NCBI GenBank assembly: GCA_023055355.1
Contig: JALJCS010000036.1
Location: 1,367,501-1,431,500, forward strand
DNA from: Agelaius tricolor
Taxonomy: Eukaryota > Chordata > Aves > Passeriformes > Icteridae
Length of the DNA stretch: 64,000 bases
Reading direction: 5' to 3'
Part shown: positions 9,959 to 22,719 of the stretch, in pieces
Position numbering within the stretch: the stretch's first letter is position 1
How the letters are laid out: every line of letters begins with the position of its first letter
Translations under genes and position numbers: made by a program
The notes under the pieces: generated by a model
Told to the model about the DNA's origin: nothing
Database searches by the model: none
What the model saw: the letters and a program-made list of their open reading frames with translations, nothing else

Positions 9959-11257
9959 ATGGGCAAGCACAGCAGCAAGCTGGCCCCGGAGATGCTGGAT
10001 GACCTGGTGAGGAGCACGGAGTTCAGCGAGCAGGAGCTGAAGCAGTGGTACAAGGGCTTCCTCAAGGACTGCCCCACCGGCATCCTCAACCTGGAGGAGT
10101 TCCAGCAGCTCTACATCAAGGTGGGCTCCAGCTGGGGCTCTGAGTGCTGCCTGGGGGGCTGGAGCAGCCTCCATGCCGAGCTCCCCCTCCTCATTTCCAT
10201 TCCTCTTCTCTCCTTCCCGCAGTTTTTCCCCTATGGAGACGCCTCCAAGTTTGCCCAGCACGCGTTCCGCACCTTTGACAAGAACGGGGATGGCACCATC
10301 GACTTCAGGGAGTTCATCTGTGCCCTGTCTGTCACCTCCAGGGGCACCTTTGAGCAGAAACTCAACTGGGCCTTCGAGATGTACGACCTGGACGGGGATG
10401 GGAAGATCACGCGCCTGGAGATGCTGGAGATCATTGAGGTACCAGAGCTTCAAACCAGCAGGGATTGTTTGCTTTCCCCAGGCTTTTCACACATATGGGG
10501 TCCCTTTTAGCACCAAAAGATGAATTTTCCTACTCAGAGCTGTGACCCTGTTCGCAGGGGTCTTAGGATGAGGATCTGACTCCATGTTTCAGAAGGCTGA
10601 TTTATTATTTTATCATATGTATTATATTAAAACTGTACTAAAAGAATAGAAGAAAGGATATCATCAGAAGGCTGGCTAAGAATAGAAAAATAAAGAATGA
10701 TGGCAAAGGTTTGTGGCTCGGACAGAGAGTCTGAGCCAGCTGGGCTGTGATTGGCCATTAATTAGAAACAACCACATGAGCCCAATCCCAGATCCACCTG
10801 TTGCATTCCACAGCAGCAGATAACCATTGGTTACATTTTGTTCCTGAGGCCTCTCAGCTTCTCAGGAGGAACAATCCCAAGGAAAGGATTTTTCATAAAA
10901 CGTTTCTGTGCCGCAGAGCCTTGTCTGAAAGGTGCTTGATGTGGATCTGGTAGAACAGGGTCCCAACAGAGCAGCAGCCCCGTCCCCATCCCCTGCCTTA
11001 CCCTGGGGTCTCGTGTCCTTCCAACATTCCCTCTGATTCCCACTCTCATCCTCCTCCAGGCCATTTACAAGATGGTGGGGACTGTGATCATGATGAGGAT
11101 GAACCAGGACGGGCTGACCCCCCAGCAGCGAGTGGACAAGATCTTCACAAAGATGGACAAGGACAAGGATGACCAGATTTCCCTGGAGGAGTTCAAGGAG
11201 GCCGCGAAGAGCGACCCCTCCATCGTCCTGCTCCTGCAGTGTGACATGCAGAAATAG
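9959..11257 (+). CDS. HPCAL4: Hippocalcin-like protein 4 (neuronal calcium sensor)
   Basis: Coding exons are 9959-10120, 10223-10438 and 11060-11257, all with phase-0 GT-AG junctions, giving 191 residues, the family length. HPCAL4 (VILIP-2) is a neuronal calcium sensor that switches between cytosol and membrane by a calcium-myristoyl switch. The N-terminus [12 protein letters not shown] keeps Gly2 for myristoylation. EF-hand 1 is degenerate ([13 protein letters not shown]), as in the whole family. EF-hands 2-4 are intact: [12 protein letters not shown] at 73-84, [12 protein letters not shown] at 109-120 and [12 protein letters not shown] at about 157-168. The C-terminus is QCDMQK. The sequence is nearly identical to the human protein, differing mainly in the first 20 residues. 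The start is fixed by the myristoylation site and by an acceptor at 9949-9950. Intron 2 carries an antisense solo LTR. Identity is near certain. Confidence 0.97.
10541..10913 (-). mobile_element. Solo LTR, family copy 1, in HPCAL4 intron 2
   Basis: The copy is a TG...CA-type LTR (its last bases are mutated to CG), flanked by the 6-bp target duplication CAGAGC at 10535-10540 and 10914-10919. Read on the minus strand it has a CCAAT box, an AT-rich TATA region and a polyadenylation-like motif in LTR order. It is antisense to the host gene. Confidence 0.85.
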
Positions 11258-12262
11258 AGCCCTGGCGCCCAGGGCTGGACTGGCTGCAGCCAAACTCTGC
11301 CCCCTGTGATGGTTTCAATTCCCTTTTTTTCCCCCCATTTGGCCCCAGGCATGAGCCACCTTCCATCCCTCCTGCTGCCCCTGCTCCGGCTGCATCCTGG
11401 GCAGTTGCACACCCTGGAGGTCAGAGCTTGCTCTGAGCACTGTCAGCCCTCTCCCAGCCTGGAGATGGATGCCCTGCAGCCCCTGGTGTGTCCTGGCTGA
11501 CCAGGGCCAGCTGTTCCCACATCCCTGCTGCTTTCTCCCTGCTTTCCCCCACTGCTCCACCTGCCCCATTCCCTGATCCTAACTGAGACCAGCTCTGTCC
11601 CATTTCTGCTGTTTTCTCCCCACTTCTTGGCTTGTGAAGTCTCCAGGGAGGCTGAAAAGCCCCAGGTCCTGCTCCTGGTCCTTCCTTCACTGGCAGTTCC
11701 CTGGAAGGCTGCCTGGAGAGGCCAGGGCAGGGTCTTGCACCAGCTTTAGCTCTTCCACCTCTATTTTCCCTGCTGGGAACAGCCAGGCTTGGTCAGGACA
11801 CTCCAGCAGAGAACAGAAGTGTCCAAAGCCAGCCCTGGATGTCCCATCCCAGCAGCCACCCTCCATCCCATCAGGTGGGTCATGTCCCCGTCTGCCCTGG
11901 GTGCTCTGTGGCATTTCTGACCCTCCTGGAAACGGAGGTGAGGCCTGCAGTCCCAAGCTGGAGGCAGGCTCAGGGCTGTGGGTGTGGAAGGCAGGTCCTG
12001 GTGCTGCTGTGGGGACAGCTGGATGGGGGCTGTGGGGAGGTGTGGATGGGTCCTGTTCCTGCTGAGCCTCCTGGAAAGGCTCTGAGGCCACAAGAAACAA
12101 ATCTGTCTCCTTCCTCCCCGCTCCCAGCCTGCTGCATCCACCCCTCCTGTCCCAGGTCGGTGTTTCGTCCGCACATTGTGGTGTTGGTGGCTGTGGTGTC
12201 TGTTAGGAGATGGTGAAGTCCTTACTTATTTTTTTAAGGGAAAAATAAACTGTTCCCTGTGT
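11258..12262 (+). terminator. HPCAL4: HPCAL4 3' UTR and polyadenylation signal
   Basis: About 1 kb of GC-rich sequence after the stop ends with TTATTTTTTTAAGGGAAAAATAAA (signal AATAAA at 12244-12249). The GT-rich stretch CCCTGTGTGTGG follows at once. This is a good terminal signal, and no earlier AATAAA was noticed. Confidence 0.75.
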
Positions 12263-13930
12263 GTGGTGCCCCCCTCTGGATGGTTTATTGGGGACAGTGA
12301 GGTGACAGCACTGCACTGCTGAGAATATTTTAGGGGTCTCATCCAAGCCTGTGACACCTCAAGGGGTGGAGAAACCCTTGGGGACAGCACAGGCTGGGGA
12401 GCCTTGGAGGTTGAAACCCTTCAGTGGTGCAGGCAGCTCTGGGGAAGAGAATGTCCCTTTTGGGGTGGGGAGCCCCAGAGCCCAAACCTCTCTGGAAATG
12501 GGTCTCCTTTGCCAGCCAGGAGCTGGCCCCGGCTGTGCCCTTCCCTCAGGGCTGGTGGCTTTGTCCTGGGCTCCACCTGTCAGCAGCTGGGCCCTGCTCT
12601 CTGTGCATCTTTGTCCTTCTTTCCTCCACCCCCATCTTCCCAGCCCAGATTTTCCTCCGGCCGTTCCTCTCCCTCAGCAGCCTGCACAGACAGTGACTGT
12701 TGCTAAGGAGCTCTCACCAAATTTTAATCCTTCTCTGGAACCAATCCGGCAGGGCTGGCTCCCAGCTCACCCCATCCCACCTGCACCCTGCAATTCCCCA
12801 GCCTTTGGTGTGTCCAGCACGGGATGGGAGGGTGCCAAAACCACGGCAGGGAGGGTATTTTTAGGAGAGCTGCTGATGGCAGAGCTCTGCCCCTCGGCTT
12901 TGGCCGCTGTGCTTTCCAGGAGCACGTGTGAGTTTGCAGCTCAGCAGTGCCCGGGGAAGAGGGAACAGGGAAGGTTCTCCCACCCTGCAGGAGCTGGGGA
13001 CGTGCCAGAGCTGCTGCCTGAAAGGGCAGCAACTCAAAAGCTCCAGAGAGAACTCCAAGAATAGCCCGGTGATCCTGGAGCCCTCCAAGCTCCCTCATTG
13101 CACCCCGAAGGAAGCTCAGGTGTTCCCCAGCAGGAGCTGCAAAGGCCCTGGGGAAAGGAAATCTGTGAGGCTGAAACGATGCTGAATTCCCAGAGGGTTT
13201 GGGGCTGCTGGAGCCAGCCCTGCTCACCGGCACACAGAGGGCTCTGCTCTCCCCGTTTGGACCTCGGTGTTGGATCGGTCTCACGGACCATACAGGGCTG
13301 TGGTCTGTAGGGAGGGTTTTTCTTTAGCTGGAGCACAGGGATTTGGGTAAAACCCTGTCCTGTGAGATCTCCATCCCTTGCCCCTTCCTGGCTTTTGGGT
13401 TTTGGTCTCTGGGATGCACCCCCTGCTCCCCAAGGGTTTCTGGGGGGCTGCTGACGGCGGTGGAATTTTCAACCTGAGCTGAGCGTGCGGCTCTGCGGCT
13501 GCTCCCACCAGCACTCCCGGCAGAGCAGAGCCTTAATTAACACCCGCACCACGGAATCACCATGAACCAGCGAACGGCACAGGTCACCCTGGCACGGAGC
13601 GGGGTCCCACCACCCCTCTGTCCTCCCTGAGCGTCCCCCCTGTGCTCCCAAGGATGTCCCAACCCCAGACCCTGGGGACAGCAGGAGCAGCGACCAACCG
13701 GGCACGGAGCAGCGTCCCCAGAGCTGCCCCACCGCTCCCGCTCCGTGTCCTGCTGATGCCACCTTTGTCGCCAGCCCCTTCCCCTCGCTCCCGGCCGTTC
13801 TGTGCCCCGGGGCGGGGGCTCCCCCCGCCTCAGTTCCCCGCAGCTCCCCGGTGTCACCGGGCGGAGCGCGGCGGCGAGGAGCGCTCGGTCCCGAAGAGGT
13901 TAACGCGTGTCCCGGTGGACTGAAAGCCCG
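12263..13930. other. HPCAL4-NT5C1A intergenic region
   Basis: Mostly unique, GC-rich, with no recognised gene or mobile element. CpG density rises after about 13700 as the NT5C1A promoter begins. Confidence 0.6.
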
Positions 13931-13947
13931 GAGCTTCATGGGATGCC

Positions 13948-13955
13948 ATATAAAG
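13948..13955 (+). promoter_or_regulatory. NT5C1A: TATA box of NT5C1A
   Basis: ATATAAAG lies in a CpG-rich promoter 110 bp upstream of the ATG. A start site about 30 bp downstream would give an 85-nt 5' UTR continuous with coding exon 1. Confidence 0.65.
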
Positions 13956-14064
13956 CGCGTTCCGCCGGGCCGGCCCCGGCTCCGGGAGCTGCCGGGACGC
14001 GCGGAGCGGAGCCGCGCACGGAGCGGAGCCGCCGCTGCCGCCGGTGCCCCGGAGCCGCCGGGCC

Positions 14065-17000
14065 ATGGAGCCGCCGGGCCCCGCCGGGGCGCCGGGCCGG
14101 CCCTGGGATGAAGCCAAGGCTTTCTACGACAACCTCGCCCCCAAGAAGAAACCCAAATCGGTGAGAGCCCCCGCGCTCCCCGCCTGCCCCATCCCCTGCC
14201 GGGGCTCTCCAGGTGTCCCAGCTCCTGCGGGTTCGCATCTTCCCTGGATTCCCCCATGGAACCCCCCGGGTGTCTGTGGGTGCCCCATCTCCTCCAGGAT
14301 CCCTCCTGGTGCCCCATTTCCTCCAGGATCTCTGGGTCCCTCCCGGTGCCCCATTTCCCCCACGAGTTTTGGGGTCCCCCTGAGTGTCTCCCTGTTCCCC
14401 GTCTCCTCCGGGCTCTGTGGGGTCCCCCGTGGTGTCTCTGGTGTTTCTCTGACCCCCCTGCCTCCATCCAGCTCCTTGGGGATGCCCCAGCTCTCTCCAG
14501 GTGCTCCCACTGGCTCCTCCATGGCATCGCTCGGTTCCTGGGGTCTCTCCAGATCCCCCTGGGTTCCCGCAGGTCCCCGTGGTGCTCCTGGCTCCCTCCG
14601 GGGCTGAGCTGTCCTTGCAGAGTGGCCCGGTGCCCCATGAGCTGCCTGTCCCCTGTGCCAAGGCGGGAGGCCCTGGCAGGGACAGGAGGGGTGGCACTGA
14701 CAGAGCCGGGGACAGGCAGGAGCCGCTGGGCCAGGGGTGTCACAGGGGTGTCACAGGGGTGTCACTGCCCCAGGAGATCAGAGGGAGGACAGCCTGTGTT
14801 ATCTAACGAGGGCTGAGCTGCCGGCTTTGGCCGCGGGAGTGCCTGGAAGTGCGGCCGTGTCCCGGAGTGGCAGCGGGGCTGGCAGGGCTGGGGGCTGTGC
14901 CCGCCTGTCCCTGCAGCCTCTGAGCCCCCCAGACACAGCCACAGCCACCCCTGGGGCCGTGGGACCCCCAAAACCTGGGGTCTGGCAGAGGGGCTGGACC
15001 TGGTGACAGCTGGCACCTCCTGTGGCACCTCCTGTGACACTCTCCTTGCTGGCACCTCCTGTGGCAAAGCTCTGGGTGTGAGCTCTCCACGAGGGGACAC
15101 ATCCAAGCCCTCATTTGGGGCAGCCCTTGTGCCTTCCCTTCCCTCAGCCCTGTTGCTGGACCCTGTGCCAGCTGACATTGCTGCTGCCTGTGCCCTGAGC
15201 AGGGGCACAGCCTGGCTTGGTGGCAGGATGCAGCTCCTGCTCTTTCATGCCCGTGCTTTGCCCATGGATGCCAGGCCAGCCTCCTCCTCTTCCTCTCCTT
15301 GCAGCCAGCTCGCTGACCAGGGGAAACTGAGGCACGGGGAGGGGGGCAGCCATGTGCTTTACAACCTGAGATCTGGGTGCTCACATCCTGCAGCTGGGCT
15401 GTGCCCTGTGGGGCTGATGCCAGGCTATGTGCCCCTCTCCTGGGGGCTGTGGGCAGCCAGCTCAGCTGCCCTCACACAGCTGCCAGCCCCTGATGGACGG
15501 CTGCAGGGCCGTCCATCATAAATAATGTTCTTGGAAAACTCCAAACCAGCCTGAACTTTAATCTGATCCCGAGCAGGGGGCTGGTGGTGCCCGGGGCTCC
15601 TTCAGGAAATGGGGTTTGGTGTCGTCTGTCTGTGCCCTTGGGGTGCCAGGTCTGTCTGTCTGTCTGTCCTCCTGTCCTCCTGGCCCTACAGGAGCAGGAG
15701 AGAGCTGGGAGGTGATTTTGGGCAGCCATCCCTGGCTGGGAATGGGTTCATGGGGCATTCCTGCTTTGCAGTGGTCGCAGCTCTGCCCACAGCCTGGCTC
15801 CTGCCAGGGAGGTCAGCAATGAGACCTGTCACCCTTCAGCAATGCTGGAAATGTCCCCAGCCTCTCTGGTGACAGTGGGAGCTGGTTTTCTGCTGGCTGC
15901 CTTCCTCTGGGCGCCCTTTGGGACCCATCCCTCTCACCCATGTGCGACTTTTGGGATGCAGGAGTGGGGACAATGCTTGACCATGGAGCAAACCCTTCCT
16001 CCTCCCTTTCCATGTCGAAAATCCTCTGAATATGGAATTAATCACAAGAATTTGGTGTTCTGCAGCACCCAGGGAAGTGCCCAGAATTCCTGCAGGATTT
16101 TAGGATGGAGTTGGGTTCAAGCAAAAGGATCCAGGGGTGCAGGATGGGGTCCCCAGTGTGGCTCCTCCAGGGGTGGCAGTGGAGCTTCTGGGGTTGGGTG
16201 GTACCGAGGGCACCTCTGGCTCTCATGGGTGGGAGGACACTGCACGTCCTGGGAGCCTGTGGGATTTCCAAATATCTGCCTCTAATCCTTGGGGGGCTGC
16301 TGGGGATTTACTGATTAGGGCAGCGATTTAAAGGCTGCCAGCTGTTGGATCTGCAGGCAGAAAATTGGGCTGTTTGCAGTCACTCCTGAAATGCACCTTC
16401 ACCCCAAAACTGGGGGGTTCGGGGTCTGGGCTGGGGTTTGCACTCAGTGGAGCTGGAGCCTGCTGGAAAGGTCTTTTTACACTTCTCAGGTGGGGTTTGG
16501 GCCTTGTGGACCTCCTGGAGCTGTGCCGGTGGCTGATGCTCCTCTGACACGTCCCTGGTTGTCCCTCCTGTTTGGCTGAACCTAGGGATGGGCCCAGGAT
16601 TGGGATGGGACCTTCCCCACACCCTCACACTCCTCTTAGACCCATCATTAATCTCTTGCTCAAGGTTCAGGAGGGGGCTGGACCTGAGCTTCCCATGGGA
16701 AGGAAGAGGAGCTCACCATGAATCCCCAAATTCAGTTGGATTCAGCTGAGCAGAGCCTGGACTTGTGTTGGATGAGCTTTCACCGACCTTGGCTGACCTT
16801 GGATGCTGCTTTGAGGGGAAAACAGAGTTTGTGATTCAGCCCAAACCCTGCGGGGCTGAGGCAGCCAGAGCAGGAGGCTGTGGTGGGATGGAGCCTGTGG
16901 GACCAAATCCAGCCCAGCCAGGGCTGGGAGCGGGACCCCTCCCATGCACACATTTCCTGTTGCAAAAGGAGAATATTTGCCTTGAAACATCTCAATTTCT

Positions 17001-20000
17001 GGGGAAAAGTGGGGTTGGGTGGGCTGTTAGCAGCACTCAGAGGGAGGGTTTGAGGTGCTGTGGTTCCTGAGGCTTTTTAAAGCTCATTTTGAAGCATTGC
17101 AATGACCATCTGCAGCACTAATGGGGACAGAGAGGCATCCAAACAAGCTCGAGGAGGGAATGCTTCCAAATGAAATCCACTTCAAAGAAATGTCAAAATG
17201 CAGATCCCTCCTTGCAGTGCAGAATCGCCTCATTTTTCCAAATGTCAGCATTTCCCAGGGAACAGCAGGGCTGTTCCAGCCCAGCCAGAGCTGGGAGCTG
17301 CCTTAGCACCCGGGTGAGACTTTCCTGCCCCGAGTGCTCCACAAGGTGCAAATCTTCCTTGGCAGGATCCCATTCCCAGAGCTCCCTGCCCTCGGGCCCC
17401 TGGGGCTCCAGCTGCCCACGCCGGGGCAGAGGCAGGGCCTGGAGCCCAGGGTTATTTTTATTGCTCTGTTTATTGCCTCTTAAATGAACCTCCCCGAGGG
17501 CTGGTGCCTTTCAGAGGCGGGGAAGGGACCTTGAGCAGCCGGGGCTGTTGTGCAAGGTGTGGAGAGGGAGGTGGAAATTCCCTCTGGGCGCCCGGCTTGG
17601 CTTGTGGCCCCAAACATCCTCCTCACCCCCTTGAACACGCCTCAGTGCTGTTACATCTGGGCTGCTGACCTGCTTTCTCTCCTGGGAATCTCCCTGCAGG
17701 GCTGACCCCGGTCCAGGATCAGGGAGCAAACACCTGGAAGATTTCCTGGCCAGCCAGCACTGCAGGGACTCTGGAGCAGGATGGAGCAGCAGGACTCCAG
17801 CTCATGGCCGGATGTCCCAAGACCTTTCAGAGTTATTAATATTTTCAGCTAATAAATGGCCCATGACTCCAGAGTTATTAATTAATGAGCTGAAATGCCA
17901 AGGCTTGGCCTGTGACCAATTAATAGCTGACACTCCTTGGGGACCTGGCTGTGGTTCACTTGGAGCAGTGTTGGTGTCATGGACCAGGTCCTGCCTGTGC
18001 TGGGGGTTGCTCCCCTGCTTTCCTAAAACAGCCACTTCCAAACAGGACCTGATTCCCTGAAAATGCTGTGGGAGAGGGATCCCTGTGCCCACACTGATCT
18101 TCTCAGCCCCAGCTAATCTGGGTCTCGTCCTAATGCCCGCTGTTTAATCGCTTTGCTGGGGATTTGGGGGATTTTGGGGATTTTGGGAGTGGATGCAGCC
18201 TCTGGAGAGGTGCCTGGGGTGGATCTGGTGCTGGGAATGGCGTGGAGGCTCCCACTGACTCATTCCTGGGTGGGGCTGGGGGCAGAGCCAGCCCCAGGGC
18301 GAGCCCAGTGTGGATGGGGCACCCTGGCCTTGCAAAGTTCAGCCCTGGGCAGGGTGGGAGCTTGAACTTTGGAGCACCTGGAGGAGGCACCCTCCACCCT
18401 GAGCAAATGGCATTGCCAGGGGATTACTCACAGCTCAGAGGATCCTGGAAGGCACAGAGGAGCAGGGGGTGAGGTGTTCCTGCAGTGCTCACAGACAGGA
18501 TTTCTCAGAGAGCCCCCAAGCCCTGTCCTGCTCGCTGGGCTCCTCTGCAGGGGACAGGAGCTCCCTGTGCCACTGTCCCTCTGTAGGATTTGCTGTCCTG
18601 GCAGCCAGGATTGCTCACTGGCCATCGGTAATTAACTTATTTTTGTGCTTGCAAGTGAGTGATGGGGATTAACAGGGGACAGAGGGAGGGTGGGTGGGGG
18701 TCAGGATGAGCCTGACTTTCCCTCTGTCCCCTCTGTCCCCTCTGTCCCTGCTACGTCCCTCTGGAGGCGCCTCCTTGGCTTCAGCTGGAGGAGGTTTTGG
18801 ATTTGGGTTTTGGATGGAGCCCTCAAACATCAATAATAATGACTCATAAATCATTGCTTGCACCACCTGTTTGTCATGTTTCCACCCACAATAGCTGTAT
18901 CAAGTGTTTGGAGGAGCTGAGCTGGCACGGGCTGTTTGTCACATCTGGACGGCATCACGGGATGCGGATCTGGCTCAGCCGCAGAGCGCGGCTCGTTCCT
19001 GCCTGGGGGGTGGGAAAAGCCACACAAATTCCATCTGCACGGCCTTCAGCAGCTCCTCCTGGGGTCTGCACGGGTTCTGGGAGCCTGTTTGCAGTGGGAG
19101 GGCTTGGCAGTGGGATCTGAGGCGTCCCAGATGTGTGGGGATGGAGCATCAGGGCTTTGTGACCGTGTTCACAGGGGTCCCAGGATGAGGAGAGAGATGA
19201 GGAGCTGACTCCATGTTTCAGAAGGCTTGATTTATTATTTTATGATATATATTATATTAAAACTATCCTAAAAGAATAGAAGAAAGGATTTCATCAGAAG
19301 GCTGGCTAAGAATAGCAAAAGAAGGAATGATAACAAAGGTTTGTGGCTCAGACTCTCTGTCCAAGCCAGCTGGGCTGTGATTGGCCATTCATTAGAAACA
19401 ACCACATGAGCCCAATCCCAGATGCACCTGTTGCATTCCACAGCAGCAGATAACCATTGGTTACATTTTGTTCCTGAGGCCTCTCAGCTTCTCAGGAGGA
19501 ACAATCCTAAGGAAAGGATTTTCCATAAAAGATGTGTGTGACAGGGCTTCATCTGTGGAAGCGCTGGGATGCAGCCGCTCTGTCCTTCTCCAAATCATTT
19601 CAGAGGTGTCACCCACCTTGTGGCCTTTCATGCTGGGGGATCCACCTCGGGGCTGCCTCCCTAATTTGCCCCTCCCTAACTGGTCCCTGTGCCCACAGCC
19701 CAAGCCTGAGAACGCCATCACCATTGCCGTGTCCTCGCGGGCGCTGTTCCGCATGGAGGAGGAGCAGAAGATCTACACGGAGCAGGGCGTGGAGGCCTAT
19801 GTGAAATACCAGCTGGACCACGAGAACGAGCCCTTCCTCCCCGGGGCTGCCTTCCCCTTCGTCAAGGTGAGCAGAAATCCTGGGGAGGGGACAGAGCTCA
19901 TGTGGGGCCAGGATGGACACGAGCCACGGAGCAGAGGGCAGACAAACCTCCCAGCAAGTGATGTGCTGTTTCCAGGGCTGGATTTTCCATCCTGAGCCCA

Positions 20001-22719
20001 AGAATTGAACAAATCATCTCCTTGGATCACATTTAAAGTTTCCCTTTAGGGAATTGTCTTTTTTTTTTGTTTTGTTTTGTAGTTATGATTATTATTACAA
20101 TTTATTTATTCTTGTAAATTGGCTGAGTTTAGCCTTGCTCCCGAGTCGGCCAATTTCTAATCCTGACATGTTGAAATGAGGCATTTCAAACTGGAAAATT
20201 ATTTTCTAACTCCTGTAGCAATTAGTGCAGTTTTGGGAGCTGGAGCCCATTCCCAATAAATAGATTAATCAGCTCAGTGGGGCAGGACTTGTTTCTGATT
20301 GTCTGAAAAACACTTATCTGTAACTTGGAGCTAATTTATCCTCATTTAATAAATCCAAACCTTTTATGTTTAAAAACAGAGAAGTAGCTAGGTGGAATTT
20401 TTCCTCCCCCCCACTAAAATGAATCTATTTTTTCCCAGCTGATGCCAGCTTGGCTCGGGGTGTAGTTGAGGTGGGGATTTTGGTGACCAGGAGCATTTTG
20501 TTGATGGGAAGGGCTGAGCACCACACCTGGGGCTGGCCAGATGTGTGGATTTGGTGACCAGGAGTGCTTTTCTGGGTGGGAAGGGGGTCAGGGCCATGCC
20601 TGGGGGGGCCTGGCTGACACCCACCCCCTCTCCCTGGGGTGCTGCAGGCTCTGGAGGCAGTGAATGCTCAGCTCCGTGAGCTCTACCCCGACAGCGAGGA
20701 GCTCTTCGACATCGTCCTCATGACCAACAACCACGCCCAGGTTGGGGTTCGCTTGATCAACAGCATCAACCACTATGGTGAGATGGGGACACAGCTGGCC
20801 TTGGTGGCTTTTGGGTGGTGGCATTGCTGGGCACCAAGAAAAGGAGATGTTTTCTCCCGTTTTTTTACGCTTCTCCCGGATTTTCTGGGTGTTGAGCAGG
20901 AGCTGGATGGTGGGGAGGAACTCTGGCTGCTGGCCCTGCTGTTGGGCAGCAGAACCAGGATTAACCCCAGCCCTCCCAGCACCAAGGCTGGGTCTGGGGG
21001 GCAGCCAGGCTCACCCCAGGGTCCCTCTTGCCCCCAGATCTGTTCATCGAGAGGTTCTGCATGACGGGAGGGAACAGCCCCATCTGTTACCTCAAGGCCT
21101 ATCACACCAACCTCTACCTCTCCTCCGACGCCGAGAAAGTGAGTGGGGCCATTGAAGAGGGTGAGTCTGGGGTCCAGCTCAAGGAGGGGGGCAGTGGGGG
21201 GAGCCTGGAGCCCTCAGGGGGTTGTTCTCAGGAAGGATAACTCCAATTTCCATGTCCCTAATCCAACGTGCACTTAAGGTTTGCCTCGCCCCACATCTCT
21301 GACGCTCCAAAGAGCCTCCAGTTTCCATAGAAATGAGCCTTTCCTCCAGCTCCACAGCTCTCCCGAGGCAAAGGAGGTGTTTTTCCTCCTTAATTCTTGT
21401 ATGCAAAGGGTGATTTGTCATCTGGGGGGTTGTTTTTGCTGTAGAAGCTCTCGGGGCCAAGCTGCAGGGGCTCCTGCTCGCGTTTCCTTGCGGCGCTTTG
21501 CTCCCAGCCCATCGTGTTTTGCTCTGCTCCTCCACGAGGCCGGATCCTTGGATAACTGCCACCTCCTGCCTCATCCTCAGGGATTGCTGCAGCCACCATC
21601 TTCAGCCCCAGCAGAGACCTGGAGGTGTCAGAGAAGCAGCTGAGGGTGGCGTTCGACGGGGACGCCGTGCTCTTCTCGGATGAGTCGGAGCAGATCGTGA
21701 AGGCTCACGGCCTGGACATGTTCTTTGAGCATGAGAAGGCTCACGAGAACAAGCCCCTGGCACAGGTACAGCTGGGCTAAGGGCAGGAGAAAGCTCTGGG
21801 AGTGAGGCAGCCCCCATGGGATGCTCCAAACTCTGGGATCAGGCCACAGCGAGGCTGTGACCGTGTTCACAGGGGTCTGAGGATGAGGGAAGAGAGGAGG
21901 ATCTGACTCCATGTTTCAGAAGGCTTGATTTATTATTTTATGATATATATTATATTAAAACTATACTAAAAAAATAGAAGAAAGGATTTCATCAGAAGGC
22001 TGGCTAAGAATAGAATAGGAAAGAATGATAACAAAGGTTTGTGGCTTGGACTCTCTGTCTGAGCCAGCTGGGCTGTGATTGTCCATGAATTAGAAACAAC
22101 CACATGAGCCCAATCCCAGATGCACCTGTTGCATTCCACAGCAGCAGATAACCATTGGTTACATTTTGTTCCTGAGGCCTCTCAGCTTCTCAGGAGGAAC
22201 AATCCTAAGGAAAGGATTTTTCATAAAAGATGTCTGTGACACGGGGTGGTGGCACAGGGGATGGTTTGGGGCCATTTTTGGGGCGGCTCACAGGGTGATG
22301 ACATGAAGCTGGTGATTGAAAGGCTGACAGAAGATTTCTTGCTCCTTCAGGGCCCTCTGAAGGGCTTCCTGGAGGCTCTGGGGAAGCTGCAGAAGAAGTT
22401 CTACTCCAAGGGGCTGAGGCTGGAGTGTCCCATCCGCACGTACCTGGTGACGGCGCGCAGCGCGGCCAGCTCGGGCGCCCGCGCCCTAAAGACTCTGCGC
22501 AGCTGGGGCCTGGAGACGGACGAGGCTCTGTTCCTGGCAGGGGCTCCCAAGGGCCCTCTGCTCAGGAAGATCAGGCCCCACATCTTCTTCGACGACCAGA
22601 TGTTCCACGTGGAGGGAGCGCAGGAGATGGGCGCCGTGGCCGCCCACGTCCCCTACGGCGTGGCCCAGAAGCACAAGCGGCCGGCGCAGGAGAAGCAGCA
22701 GACCCCAAACAGCAAATAG
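14065..22719 (+). CDS. NT5C1A: Cytosolic 5'-nucleotidase 1A
   Basis: Coding exons are 14065-14160, 19699-19866, 20648-20777, 21038-21160, 21581-21765 and 22351-22719. They join in frame to 356 residues (human 368). cN-IA hydrolyses AMP to adenosine in the cytosol, mainly of muscle and heart, and is activated by ADP. The N-terminus is short ([20 protein letters not shown]), then [12 protein letters not shown] as in mammals. The HAD-type catalytic pair is in [12 protein letters not shown] (Asp198 and Asp200). [12 protein letters not shown] in the last exon supplies the second motif, and FFDDQ near 313-317 the acidic metal site. The last four exons are almost identical to human, and the divergent tail is [14 protein letters not shown]. 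Exon 4 contains a second perfect GTGAGT donor 22 nt before the true one. Introns 1 and 5 hold antisense solo LTRs; intron 2 (19867-20647) shows nothing recognisable. Identity is near certain. Confidence 0.97.
14161..19157 (+). other. NT5C1A: NT5C1A intron 1, upstream part
   Basis: This 5-kb intron section has no other gene. It holds a short (TCTG)n run near 15649-15667, small GTGTCACAGG and CACCTCCTGTGG repeats (14736-14770, 15005-15065) and a G-quadruplex-like tract at 18158-18187. Long minus-strand open frames here are products of GC-rich composition. Confidence 0.65.
19158..19543 (-). mobile_element. Solo LTR, family copy 2, in NT5C1A intron 1
   Basis: 386 bp, bounded TG...CA and flanked by a perfect 6-bp target duplication, GGGCTT, at 19152-19157 and 19544-19549. 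It is antisense to NT5C1A and lies 155 bp before exon 2. It is the clearest copy for defining the family ends. Confidence 0.92.
21856..22241 (-). mobile_element. Solo LTR, family copy 3, in NT5C1A intron 5
   Basis: 386 bp of the same LTR, near-identical to copy 2 along its length. The flanking hexamers (CGAGGC and CGGGGT) match at four of six positions, so the target duplication is eroded. It is antisense to NT5C1A and ends 109 bp before the last exon. Confidence 0.88.

Noticed and set aside
13469..14743. 424-residue minus-strand open frame overlapping NT5C1A exon 1
   Set aside because: It spans promoter, exon and intron of NT5C1A on the opposite strand in very GC-rich DNA where stops are rare. 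The translation is low-complexity Gly/Arg/Pro with no domain.
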